Of a DNA stretch of 64,000 nucleotides, positions 10,617-19,740 are shown piece after piece. The stretch comes from Corynebacterium marinum DSM 44953 (GTDB taxonomy: Bacteria > Actinomycetota > Actinomycetes > Mycobacteriales > Mycobacteriaceae). The stretch is from positions 1,984,001 through 2,048,000 of the forward strand of contig NZ_CP007790.1 of NCBI RefSeq assembly GCF_000835165.1, given 5' to 3'. Position 1 is the first letter of the stretch; every line of letters starts with the position of its first letter. Position numbers and translations under genes: made by a program. Under the pieces are notes generated by a model, which made no database searches, was not told where the DNA came from, and worked only from the letters and a program-made list of their open reading frames with translations.

Positions 10617-10660
10617 TATATACCCCCCGGGGCATCACTTGATACCTACCGGGGTATATG
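10617..10660 (+). promoter_or_regulatory. Two CsoR/CstR-like operators
   Basis: Two GC-centred palindromes with AT flanks lie in tandem: TATATACCCCCCGGGGCAT (10617-10635) and ATACCTACCGGGGTATATG (10642-10660). The pattern ATAcC-cccGG-GGTAT is typical of CsoR/CstR-family repressor sites. They sit 50-95 bases upstream of the persulfide dioxygenase start, where CstR-type persulfide sensors act in other bacteria. No csoR/cstR gene is visible in this window, so the regulator would be encoded elsewhere. Confidence 0.6.
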
Positions 10661-10711
10661 TCAAGATGGGTCGCGTTCAACAAAACCATCCCGACTTACG
10701 GAGTGAACCCC

Positions 10712-12106
10712 ATGCTGCTGCACCGCTTCTACGACGAAGACCTCGCCCAGGCCAGCTACTTCATCGGCTGCCAGGCACAGAACACCGCCGTCGTCGTCGA
10801 CCCCCGCCGCGACATCACCGACTACCTCGAGCTGGCCGAGCACCACGGGATGACCATCACCGGCGTCACCGAAACCCACATCCACGCCGACTACCTCTCC
10901 GGCACCCGGGAACTGGCCGCGGCCACCGGCGCCGAGATCTACGTCTCCGGCGAGGGCGACGAGGACTGGCAGTACGGCTTCGACGGCACCCGCCTGCACG
11001 ACGGCGACACCATCAAGATCGGCAACATCACCATCGAGGCCAAGCACACCCCCGGCCACACCCCGGAGCACCTGTCCTTCCTGGTCACCGACGGTGCTTT
11101 CGCCGACACCCCCGGATACCTGCTCTCCGGCGACTTCGTCTTCTCCGGCGATCTCGGACGCCCCGACCTGCTCGACGAGGCCGCCGGCGGCGTCGACACC
11201 CGCTTCGGCGGCGCGAAGCAGATCTTCCGGAGCCTCAAGGAGGTCTTCCTGGCGCTGCCCGACCACGTTCAGGTCTACCCGGCCCACGGCGCGGGTTCCG
11301 CCTGCGGCAAGGCGCTCGGCGCCCTGCCGTCGACCACCGTCGGCTACGAGCGCTCCTACGCCTGGTGGGCCCCCTACCTCGCCAACGACGACGAGCAGGG
11401 CTTCGTCGACGAACTGCTCGACGGCCAGCCCGACGCCCACGCCTACTTCGGGCGGATGAAGCGCCAGAACAAGACCGGCCCGGCCGTCCTCGGCTACCCG
11501 CTGGCCCCGCTGCCCGAGCTGAAGGGCGGCGACATCGCGGACGAGGTCCGCTCCGGCGGAAAGATCATCGTCGACACCCGCCACCACTCCGAGGTCCACG
11601 ATGGCACCGTCGAAGGTGCGGTCAACGTCCCCGGAATCGACAAGGCCGCCAGCTACATCGCCTGGGTCTTCGACCCGGAGTCCGATACCGCCGATCTGGT
11701 CGTCCTCGCCGAGGACCAGGAGAAGGCCGAGGACTTCCGCAACCACTTCATCCGCGTCGGCGTCGACGAGACCGTCGGTTACGTCACCTCCTTCGAGGGC
11801 CTGCCGACCACCTCTCCGGAGGTCCTCGCCCAGGACAAGCTCGAGGGCTTCAGCTACGACATGCTGCTCGACCTGCGCAACAAGACCGAGCACGCCGACG
11901 GCCACATCCCCGGGTCCGTCCAGCTCTCCGGCGGCCGCGTCCTGTGGAACCTCGACCAGCTGCCCGACGCCGACGCCACCATCGTCACCTACTGCCAGTC
12001 CGGCGTCCGCAACTCCGTCGCAGGCTCCGCGCTGCGCCGCAAGGGCTACAACATCGTCGAGCTCGAGGACTCCTACCTCGGCTGGCTCGACCACACCAAC
12101 AAGTAA
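10712..12106 (+). CDS. Persulfide dioxygenase-rhodanese fusion (CstB-like)
   Basis: The 464-residue protein joins a metallo-beta-lactamase-fold dioxygenase to two rhodanese domains. Metal ligands are visible in THIHADYLSG (H56, H58, D60), HTPGHTPEH, SGDFVFSGD and YPAHGAGS. The first rhodanese (about 265-355) has no cysteine at its active site and is probably structural. The second (about 365-460) keeps the active-site loop CQSGVRN. The same architecture is seen in CstB, which oxidises low-molecular-weight persulfide and forms thiosulfate. The start has GGAG 9 bases upstream. It heads an operon with a membrane rhodanese and a TauE exporter, a logical set for sulfide/persulfide detoxification. 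Confidence 0.9.
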   Translation: MLLHRFYDEDLAQASYFIGCQAQNTAVVVDPRRDITDYLELAEHHGMTITGVTETHIHADYLSGTRELAAATGAEIYVSGEGDEDWQYGFDGTRLHDGDTIKIGNITIEAKHTPGHTPEHLSFLVTDGAFADTPGYLLSGDFVFSGDLGRPDLLDEAAGGVDTRFGGAKQIFRSLKEVFLALPDHVQVYPAHGAGSACGKALGALPSTTVGYERSYAWWAPYLANDDEQGFVDELLDGQPDAHAYFGRMKRQNKTGPAVLGYPLAPLPELKGGDIADEVRSGGKIIVDTRHHSEVHDGTVEGAVNVPGIDKAASYIAWVFDPESDTADLVVLAEDQEKAEDFRNHFIRVGVDETVGYVTSFEGLPTTSPEVLAQDKLEGFSYDMLLDLRNKTEHADGHIPGSVQLSGGRVLWNLDQLPDADATIVTYCQSGVRNSVAGSALRRKGYNIVELEDSYLGWLDHTNK

Positions 12107-12158
12107 CCACCGCCTGCACCTCCAGCAGACCCCTCCCACAGACAGGAATTCACCACCC

Positions 12159-12767
12159 ATGACGGCCCCCACCACCACGATCACCTCCCTCGAAGCAGCA
12201 GATCTCAAGGCACACCTGGCCAACGGCGAGCAGCCGATCATCATCGACGTCCGCACCCCCGCCGAGTTCGAGTCCATGCACATCCGCGGCGCCTACAACG
12301 TCCCGCTGTCCATGCTCGCCGAGCACACCTCGGAATTCGCCTCCCGCTTCGAGGACGGCGTGGTCCTGGTCTGCCAGTCCGGCATCCGCGCCGAAGAGGC
12401 GCGCGAGCGTCTCGCCTCCGCGGGTCTGGAGACCGCCAGCGTGCTGGCCGGCGGCACCGCCGCCTTCGCGGACGCAGGCGGCGACGTCGTGCGCGGCAAG
12501 CGGCGCTGGGCCATGGACCGCCAGGTCCGCATGGTCGCAGGTTCGCTGGTGCTCGCCGGTTTCGTCGGCTCCCGCGTGGTCTCCCGCCCCGTCGGTTACC
12601 TCTCGGCCGCCGTCGGTGCCGGCCTGACCTGGTCCGCGCTCAGCGACTCCTGCGCCATGGCCTCCGCCCTGTCGAAGATGCCGTGGAACCAGGCCTCGGT
12701 GACCCCGACCCTGGCGTCCACCGTCCAGGACATCCCGGTCGCCACCGGCAACGTCACCCTCCCCTAA
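12159..12767 (+). CDS. Membrane-anchored rhodanese with DUF2892 tail
   Basis: Residues 10-110 form a rhodanese domain with the active-site loop CQSGIRAEEA, so sulfur transfer is plausible. Residues 120-170 form two hydrophobic segments after a basic WAMDRQVRMV linker, which is the DUF2892 membrane hairpin seen in YgaP-like rhodaneses. The total of 202 residues is normal for the fusion. The catalytic domain should face the cytoplasm. It lies 52 bp after the persulfide dioxygenase, with AGGAAT 8-13 bases ahead of the start, in the same operon. Confidence 0.9.
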   Translation: MTAPTTTITSLEAADLKAHLANGEQPIIIDVRTPAEFESMHIRGAYNVPLSMLAEHTSEFASRFEDGVVLVCQSGIRAEEARERLASAGLETASVLAGGTAAFADAGGDVVRGKRRWAMDRQVRMVAGSLVLAGFVGSRVVSRPVGYLSAAVGAGLTWSALSDSCAMASALSKMPWNQASVTPTLASTVQDIPVATGNVTLP

Positions 12768-12814
12768 CCACCCAGCGGGCTGATCTCGGCCCCAAGTCTC
12801 GAAGACAGGAAATC

Positions 12815-13687
12815 ATGAGCATCACTCTCATCGTGGTCGTCCTGCTCGCTATCGTGGTCGGGCTCAGCCTCGGGCTGCTCGGCGGCGGCGGCTCCATCCT
12901 CACCGTCCCCCTGCTGACCTACGTCGCGGGGATGGACCCGAAGGAAGCCATCGCAGCCTCGCTGTTCGTCGTGGGCACCACCTCCGTGGTGAGCACCTTC
13001 GCCCACGCGCGCAAGGGCAACGTGCAGTGGCGCACCGGACTGATCTTCGGCGCGGCCAGCATGGCCGGAGCCTTCCTCGGTGGCCTGGCCGGCGGATTCA
13101 TCCCGGGAGTGGTCCTCATGATCGCGTTCGCCCTGATGATGATCGCCACCGCCGGGGCCATGCTCCGCGGCCGGAAGAAAGCGTCCGGCACGGGAGAGAA
13201 GAAGTCGCTCCCCCTGGGCAAGATCATCCTCGAGGGCCTGGTCGTGGGCCTGGTCACCGGCCTGGTCGGCGCCGGCGGCGGTTTCCTCGTGGTCCCCGCC
13301 CTGGCGCTGCTCGGCGGGCTGGCCATGCCGGTCGCGGTGGGCACCTCTCTGCTGGTCATCTCCATGAAGTCCTTCGCGGGGCTGGCCGGCTACCTGACCT
13401 CCGTCAGCCTGGACTGGCCGCTGGTCCTGTCCGTCACCGCCGCCGCCCTGGTCGGCGCGCTCATCGGCGCGCGGCTCACCTCGGTGGTCCCGGAGCAGGC
13501 GCTGCGCAAGGGCTTCGGCGTGTTCGTCCTGGTGATGGGCGTGTTCGTCCTCTCCCAGGAACTCCCCCAGCCCTGGGGACTGGTGGTCGCCGGAGTCGCC
13601 GCGGTCCTCGCGGCCGGTTACTTCGCCACCCGACGCCGCGCCCGCGCCAAGAGCGCCACGAGCACGGAGAACCCGGTCAGCGTCTGA
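12815..13687 (+). CDS. TauE/SafE-type sulfur anion exporter
   Basis: The 290-residue protein has about eight hydrophobic segments in two repeated halves. Each half opens with a Gly-rich motif (GLLGGGGSILTVPLL near residue 16 and GLVGAGGGFLVVPAL near residue 150), as in the TauE/SafE (DUF81) family. In an operon with a persulfide dioxygenase and rhodaneses, the likely role is export of sulfite or thiosulfate made from persulfide. The family alone does not fix the substrate or direction. AGGAAATC precedes the ATG. It is the last gene of the operon, followed by a strong terminator. Confidence 0.88.
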   Translation: MSITLIVVVLLAIVVGLSLGLLGGGGSILTVPLLTYVAGMDPKEAIAASLFVVGTTSVVSTFAHARKGNVQWRTGLIFGAASMAGAFLGGLAGGFIPGVVLMIAFALMMIATAGAMLRGRKKASGTGEKKSLPLGKIILEGLVVGLVTGLVGAGGGFLVVPALALLGGLAMPVAVGTSLLVISMKSFAGLAGYLTSVSLDWPLVLSVTAAALVGALIGARLTSVVPEQALRKGFGVFVLVMGVFVLSQELPQPWGLVVAGVAAVLAAGYFATRRRARAKSATSTENPVSV

Positions 13688-13708
13688 GACGCAGCCTGAC
13701 CCACAACA

Positions 13709-13750
13709 CGCGGCAACCCGCGGGGACATTCCCCGCGGGTTGCCGCGTTT
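13709..13750. terminator. Strong bidirectional terminator
   Basis: A perfect 18-bp stem (13709-13726 with 13730-13747) closes a three-base CAT loop and is followed by TTT. It separates the convergent tauE-like gene and clpX. Confidence 0.9.
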
Positions 13751-13780
13751 CCGGCCTTCCCGCCCGTTCAGGCGGAGATG

Positions 13781-15070
<1,290 letters not shown>

Positions 15071-15200
15071 GAAGTGGAAGTCTCGCTTCGTGTAGGGAAC
15101 GTGTCTCTTCACTCTAGTAAAGAGGTCAAACTAGTGCGCCGTCGGCGACTGAGCTGGGCATATTCAAGGTATCGGCACCCCCCGACCCGCCCCATGCACA

Positions 15201-15251
15201 TGCCCGCCGTCGACGGCCGGCACCGGGAGTGCTGGCCGACGACGGCGGGCA
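15201..15251 (-). terminator. Hairpin downstream of pcaJ
   Basis: TGCCCGCCGTCG (15201-15212) pairs with CGACGGCGGGCA (15240-15251). Inner pairing GGCC/GGCC and GCAC/GTGC extends the stem. It lies 40 bases after the pcaJ stop on the minus strand and upstream of clpX. It has no clear T run, so it may be a weak terminator or attenuator between pcaIJ and clpX. Confidence 0.55.
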
Positions 15252-15290
15252 GGTTCCGGGGACACACCCCCGGTACGCGGGTAGGTGAGT

Positions 15291-15938
15291 CTAGGCCACG
15301 CCCTCGGCGACCTTGAACGGCGCGTCGGTGACGGCGCGGACCGATTCGACGGTCTCGCCCTCGGCGACCTGCAGCAGGGTCAGGCCCTCCTGCGCGTCGA
15401 CGCCGAAGACCGCGTAGTTGGTGACGATCATGTCGACGCACTTCGCACCGGTCAGGGGCAGCACGCAGGCCGGCAGGACCTTGGAGCCGCCCTTCTTGGT
15501 GGTGTGGTCCATCATGACGATGATCTGCTGGGCGCCGTGGACGAGGTCCATCGCCCCGCCCATGCCCTTGACCATCTTGCCGGGGATCATCCAGTTGGCC
15601 AGGTCACCGAACTGGGAGACCTCCATGGCGCCGAGCACGGCGACGTCGATCGCGCGGGAGCGGATCATGGCGAAGGAGTCGGAGGAGGAGAAGTAGGAGC
15701 CGCCCTCGGTGATGGTGATGGTCTCCTTGCCGGCGTTGATGAGCTCAGGGTCGAGCTCCTCCTCGGTCGGGTACGGGCCGACGCCGAGGATGCCGTTCTC
15801 GGAGTGGAGGACCACCTCGAGGTCCTCGGGCAGGAAGCCCGGGATGAGGGTCGGCATGCCGATGCCCAGGTTGACGTACTGGCCGTTTTCCAGTTCCTCG
15901 GCCACGCGGGCGGCCATCTGTTCCTTGTTCCAGGTCAT
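15291..15938 (-). CDS. pcaJ: 3-oxoadipate CoA-transferase subunit B
   Basis: The enzyme moves CoA from succinyl-CoA to 3-oxoadipate, the penultimate step of the beta-ketoadipate pathway. The 215-residue subunit B carries the catalytic glutamate in [10 protein letters not shown] and the family segments GIGMPTL and [10 protein letters not shown]. Its ATG overlaps the stop of subunit A (TAATG), so the subunits are co-translated. Acetoacetate CoA-transferase (ScoB) subunits are close relatives. The pcaR/pcaFD neighbourhood favours the oxoadipate role. Confidence 0.92.
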   Translation of the reverse strand: MTWNKEQMAARVAEELENGQYVNLGIGMPTLIPGFLPEDLEVVLHSENGILGVGPYPTEEELDPELINAGKETITITEGGSYFSSSDSFAMIRSRAIDVAVLGAMEVSQFGDLANWMIPGKMVKGMGGAMDLVHGAQQIIVMMDHTTKKGGSKVLPACVLPLTGAKCVDMIVTNYAVFGVDAQEGLTLLQVAEGETVESVRAVTDAPFKVAEGVA

Positions 15939-16681
15939 TACTTGGTCACCGTCCTGTTCTCGATACCGGTCTCCTGCGGGCCGACCTCGACCACGCGGTC
16001 GACGTAGATGCCCGGGAGGTCGACGTCCTCGGGGTCGATCACGTCGACGAGGTGCTCGACCTGCGCGATGGTGACCTTGCCGCTCATGGCGGCGTCCGGG
16101 TTGAAGTTCATGGCGGTCTTGTTGAAGACCAGGTTGCCGTAGCGGTCACCCTTGTGCGCGTGGACCAGGGCGTAGTCGGCGCGGATGGACTCCTCGAGCA
16201 CGTAGAGCTTGCCGTCGAACTCGCGGGTCTCCTTGGGCTTGGAGACCACGGAAACGGTGCCGTCCTCGTTGTAGCGCTGGGGCAGGCCGCCCTCGGCGAC
16301 CTGGGTGCCCACGCCTGCGGTGGTGTAGAAGGCGGGGATGCCGGCACCGCCGGCACGCATACGCTCGGCGAGGGTGCCCTGCGGGGTGAACTCGACGGTG
16401 AGTTCGCCGGACAGGTACTGGCGCGCGTACTCCTTGTTCGATCCCAGGTAGGAACCGATGGACTTGGCGATGCGCTTGTCCGCCAGCAGCAGGCCGAGGC
16501 CGAAGCCGTCGGTGCCGAGGTTGTTGGAGATGATCGTCAGGTCAGTCGCGCCCTGCTCACGGAGGGCGTCGATCAGACGGGCGGGGATACCGACCAGACC
16601 GAATCCACCGACGGCGATGGACGCACCGTCGTGGATGTCGGCAACGGCCGCATCAATTGTCGGGAGAGTCTTGTCAAGCAT
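15938..16681 (-). CDS. pcaI: 3-oxoadipate CoA-transferase subunit A
   Basis: The 247-residue alpha subunit contains GGFGLVGIP, the glycine-rich CoA-binding stretch, and the conserved [20 protein letters not shown] region of family I CoA-transferases. ATG 16681 places the start at the usual MLDKT... N-terminus. A longer reading would run back across the pcaR operator and into the divergent pcaR gene. It is transcribed divergently from pcaR across 70 bp, so the same operator probably controls both directions. Confidence 0.92.
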   Translation of the reverse strand: MLDKTLPTIDAAVADIHDGASIAVGGFGLVGIPARLIDALREQGATDLTIISNNLGTDGFGLGLLLADKRIAKSIGSYLGSNKEYARQYLSGELTVEFTPQGTLAERMRAGGAGIPAFYTTAGVGTQVAEGGLPQRYNEDGTVSVVSKPKETREFDGKLYVLEESIRADYALVHAHKGDRYGNLVFNKTAMNFNPDAAMSGKVTIAQVEHLVDVIDPEDVDLPGIYVDRVVEVGPQETGIENRTVTK

Positions 16682-16700
16682 GTCCCAGACTGTACACTGG

Positions 16701-16735
16701 GGTTCACTCACTGCACAAGGGTTCACATTCCGAAC
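16701..16735. promoter_or_regulatory. Likely PcaR operator between pcaI and pcaR
   Basis: The 70-bp divergent gap has the direct repeat GGTTCAC at 16701-16707 and 16720-16726 (19 bases apart). The second copy begins the palindrome GTTC-N7-GAAC (16721-16735). Spaced GTTC repeats plus a GTTC/GAAC dyad are typical of IclR-type regulators such as PcaR. The binding protein is inferred from the adjoining gene. Confidence 0.55.
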
Positions 16736-16751
16736 CGGAAAGGAGTTGAAC

Positions 16752-17528
16752 GTGGCCGCCCCCGAGACACCGAACGTCCAGTCCCTGGTACGCGGACTGT
16801 CGGTCATCCGCACCTTCAACGCCGACCGCCCCCGCCAGACCCTGGCCCAGGTCGCCGAGGCCACCGGCCTGGCCCGCGCGACCGCCCGCCGCTTCCTCCA
16901 CACACTGGTCACCATAGGCTACGCGGGCACCGACGGCACCGAATTTTGGCTGACCCCCCGGGTCCTCGAACTCGGCTACAGCTACATGTCCGGCCTGGGC
17001 CTGCCCGCCATCGCGCAGCCCCGTCTGGAGGAACTCTCCCGCCGCATCGGCGAATCCAGCTCCCTGTCGGTGCTCGACGGCCCGGACATCGTCTACGTCA
17101 ACCGCGTCCCGGTGCGGCGCATCATGACGGTGTCCATCACCATCGGCACCCGCTTCCCCGCCTACGCCACCTCGATGGGCCGCGTCATCCTCGCGGGCCT
17201 GCCCCAGGATGACCTCGACGCGTACCTCGCCGAGGTCGACTTCAAGGCCTACACCCCCTCGACGATCGTGGATCTCGAACAGCTGCGCGCCGAGATTGCC
17301 CGCGTCCGCGAGCAGGGCTTCGCCATCGTGGACCAGGAGCTCGAACCGGGTCTGCGGTCTCTGGCCGCCCCGGTCCACTCCCCCTCGGGCAAGGTGGTGG
17401 CAGCGGTGAACGTATCCACGCAGACCGTGGTCCACCACCTGGACGAACTGCACAACAGCTTCCTCCCGGCCTTGATCGACACCGCCGAGCTCATCTCCGC
17501 CGACCTCGCGGCCACCGAACTCTTCTGA
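16752..17528 (+). CDS. pcaR: IclR family regulator of the pca genes
   Basis: The 258-residue protein has an N-terminal winged helix (about 8-65; QTLAQVAEATGLARATARRF) and an IclR effector domain with PVRRIMTVSITIGTRFPAY, SMGRVILAGLP and the C-terminal GLRSLAAPV stretch. GTG 16752 has AAAGGAG 7 bases upstream. It is divergent from pcaIJ and 16 bp ahead of pcaF, so one protein can govern both halves. PcaR-type IclR proteins respond to beta-ketoadipate in other bacteria. Repressor or activator mode here is not shown. Confidence 0.92.
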   Translation: MAAPETPNVQSLVRGLSVIRTFNADRPRQTLAQVAEATGLARATARRFLHTLVTIGYAGTDGTEFWLTPRVLELGYSYMSGLGLPAIAQPRLEELSRRIGESSSLSVLDGPDIVYVNRVPVRRIMTVSITIGTRFPAYATSMGRVILAGLPQDDLDAYLAEVDFKAYTPSTIVDLEQLRAEIARVREQGFAIVDQELEPGLRSLAAPVHSPSGKVVAAVNVSTQTVVHHLDELHNSFLPALIDTAELISADLAATELF

Positions 17529-17544
17529 CGAAAGGATCTTCCTC

Positions 17545-18771
17545 ATGACCAACCCCACCGACATCGTGATCTGCTCCCCCCTGCGCACCGCCGTCGGCGC
17601 CTACGGCGGGCAGTTCACCACCGTGCCCGTCCAGGACCTCGCCGCCACCGTCATCCGCGCCATCGTCGAGCGCACCGGCCTCTCCCCCGAGCAGGTCGAC
17701 GACCTCATCCTCGGCCAGGCCTCCCCCAACGGCGCCGCCCCGGCCCTGGGCCGCGTCGTCGCCCTCGACGCCGGCCTGGGCGAGTCCGTCCCAGGCATGC
17801 AGCTCGACCGCCGCTGCGGCTCCGGCCTGCAGGCCGTGGTCACCGCCGCCGCCCACGTGGCCGCCGGCGCAGCCGACCTGATCATCGCCGGTGGCGCCGA
17901 GTCCATGTCGCGCACCGAGTACACCGTCGACGCCGACGTCCGCTGGGGCAAGAAGGGCGGCAACATGGTCTTCCGCGACCGCCTCGCCGAGGCCCGCGAG
18001 ACCGCCGGCGGAAAGAACCACCCGATCCCCGGCGGCATGATCGAGACCGCCGAAAACCTCCGCGAGGAGTACTCCATCCCCCGCGAGGCCCAGGACGAGA
18101 TGTCCGTGACCTCCCACGCCCGCGCCGTCGCCGCGCAGGAGAACGGCACCTTCGCCGAGGAGATCGTCCCCGTCGCCGTCCCGCAGCGCAAGGGCGACCC
18201 GCTGATGGTCGACACCGACGAGCACCCCCGCCCCGGTTCCACCATGGAGAAGCTGGCCAAGCTCCGCCCGATCATGGGCCGACAGGACGCCGACGCCACC
18301 GTCACCGCAGGCAACGCCTCCGGCCAGAACGACGGCGCCGCCGCCATGATCGTGACCACCCGCGCCAAGGCTGAGGAACTCGGCCTGACCCCCGTGGTCA
18401 AGCTGCGCGGCTGGGCCGTCGCCGGCGTGGCACCGGAGACCATGGGCATCGGCCCGGTCCCGGCCACCAGGAAGGTCCTCGACCGCCTCGGTCTGACCCT
18501 GGACGACATGGACCTCATCGAACTCAACGAGGCCTTCGCCGCTCAGGCCCTGTCCGTGCTCTCCGAGTGGGGCATCTCCGCCGAGGACCCGCGCCTCAAC
18601 CCGCTGGGCTCCGGCATCTCCCTGGGCCACCCGGTCGGCGCCACCGGCGCCCGGATGCTCGTCACCGCCTCGCACCAGCTGCAGCGCACCGATGCCAAGA
18701 CCGCCCTGATCACCATGTGCATCGGCGGCGGCCAGGGCCTGGCCGCCGTGATCGAGAAGGAGGGGAACTAA
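17545..18771 (+). CDS. pcaF: Beta-ketoadipyl-CoA thiolase
   Basis: PcaF splits 3-oxoadipyl-CoA into succinyl-CoA and acetyl-CoA, the last step of the pathway. The 408-residue thiolase has the acyl-accepting Cys91 in LDRRCGSGLQ, NEAFAAQ, the catalytic His in GHPVGATGARM and the second catalytic Cys in CIGGGQG. AAAGGA precedes the ATG. It is 4 bp from pcaD and directly downstream of pcaR. A general acetyl-CoA acetyltransferase would look similar, and gene context decides the name. Confidence 0.93.
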   Translation: MTNPTDIVICSPLRTAVGAYGGQFTTVPVQDLAATVIRAIVERTGLSPEQVDDLILGQASPNGAAPALGRVVALDAGLGESVPGMQLDRRCGSGLQAVVTAAAHVAAGAADLIIAGGAESMSRTEYTVDADVRWGKKGGNMVFRDRLAEARETAGGKNHPIPGGMIETAENLREEYSIPREAQDEMSVTSHARAVAAQENGTFAEEIVPVAVPQRKGDPLMVDTDEHPRPGSTMEKLAKLRPIMGRQDADATVTAGNASGQNDGAAAMIVTTRAKAEELGLTPVVKLRGWAVAGVAPETMGIGPVPATRKVLDRLGLTLDDMDLIELNEAFAAQALSVLSEWGISAEDPRLNPLGSGISLGHPVGATGARMLVTASHQLQRTDAKTALITMCIGGGQGLAAVIEKEGN

Positions 18772-18775
18772 CAGC

Positions 18776-19543
18776 ATGATCCTCCACTCCGTCGAATACG
18801 GCTCCGACAACCCCGGCGACCCGGTCGTCCTCCTCGGCTCCATCGCCTCCACCACCGACATGTGGCTCCCCCAGCTGGACGCCCTGTCCGCCACCCGCCG
18901 CGTGATCGCACTCGACCACCCCGGCCACGGCGGTTCCCCGGACCCCGACGCCCAGCCCGGTGAGACCTCCATGTCCGACCTGGCCGACAACATCCTGGCC
19001 ACCCTCGACGAGCTCGGCGTGGAGCAGTTCGCCGTCGTCGGGCTGTCCCTGGGCGGCGCGCTGGCGCAGTACCTGACCGCCACCTCCGGGCGCGTCACCC
19101 GCGCCGCCTTCCTGTGCACCGCCGCGTACTTCGGCGGCACGCAGAAGTGGCACCCGCGCTCGGAACTGACCCGCGCGCAGGGTCTCGAGCCGATGGCCGA
19201 CGGTGTCATCGGCCTGTGGTTCACCGAACAGTTCCGCGACACGCGCCCGGCCACCACCGCGTTCTACCGCCGCATGGTCACCTCGACCCGCGGTGTGGGC
19301 TACGCCGCCTGCTCCGACGCCCTCGCCCACTGGGACTTCTCCGGGCAGCTCAAGGAGATCACCGTACCGGTGCTCACCATCGCCGGCGCCGAGGACGAGT
19401 CCACTCCCCCAGCTACCGTGCAGGCCATCGCCGAGGGCGTCAGCGGTCTGGTCACCTCCGTTGTGGTGTCCCCTGGTGCGCACGTGCCCACCGTCGAGGT
19501 ACCCGAGCAGGTCAACCAGGCTCTGGTGGAGTTCTTCGCCTAG
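18776..19543 (+). CDS. pcaD: 3-oxoadipate enol-lactonase
   Basis: This alpha/beta hydrolase of 255 residues opens 3-oxoadipate enol-lactone to 3-oxoadipate, where the catechol and protocatechuate branches meet. The nucleophile elbow GLSLGGA holds Ser91, the acid lies in GAEDEST, and the His in SPGAHVPTVEVPEQVN completes the triad. In C. glutamicum pcaD is followed by pcaO and pcaC. Here the next genes are a restriction system, and pcaO and pcaC are 8 and 12 kb away. Confidence 0.92.
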   Translation: MILHSVEYGSDNPGDPVVLLGSIASTTDMWLPQLDALSATRRVIALDHPGHGGSPDPDAQPGETSMSDLADNILATLDELGVEQFAVVGLSLGGALAQYLTATSGRVTRAAFLCTAAYFGGTQKWHPRSELTRAQGLEPMADGVIGLWFTEQFRDTRPATTAFYRRMVTSTRGVGYAACSDALAHWDFSGQLKEITVPVLTIAGAEDESTPPATVQAIAEGVSGLVTSVVVSPGAHVPTVEVPEQVNQALVEFFA

Positions 19544-19559
19544 CCGCTCGCTTTTCGAC

Positions 19560-19595
19560 GCCGCCGTTTCCCCCTCACTGGAGGGGGACGGCGGC
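19560..19595 (+). terminator. Terminator after pcaD
   Basis: GCCGCCGT (19560-19567) pairs with ACGGCGGC (19588-19595), and CCCCCTC with GAGGGGG continues the stem after a two-base bulge. It ends the pcaRFD transcript and marks the last native-looking sequence before the low-GC insert. Confidence 0.7.
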
Positions 19596-19676
19596 ATCTG
19601 TCGTTGCCGTACACCGGTGGAAAGCATTCACTCCGACAGGCTCAGAATCACAAAGGTTCCTCCCCAACTTGTCCTA

Positions 19677-19704
19677 TTCAGTTCCCACTGGGATGAGATA
19701 TAAT
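19677..19704 (+). promoter_or_regulatory. Promoter of the McrBC-type operon
   Basis: A perfect TATAAT (19699-19704) has TTCAGT (19677-19682) 16 bases upstream. The surrounding AT-rich stretch stands out from the GC-rich flanks. It directs transcription into the restriction genes, independently of the pca promoters. Confidence 0.6.
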
Positions 19705-19740
19705 TATATTTTTATACCTCAACCGGATAGGAATTATTTC

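Noticed and set aside
19114..19740. Upstream extension of the McrB-like frame into pcaD
   Set aside because: The frame is open by chance across pcaD, its terminator and a TATAAT promoter; a GTG with AGGA at 19741 is a better start.
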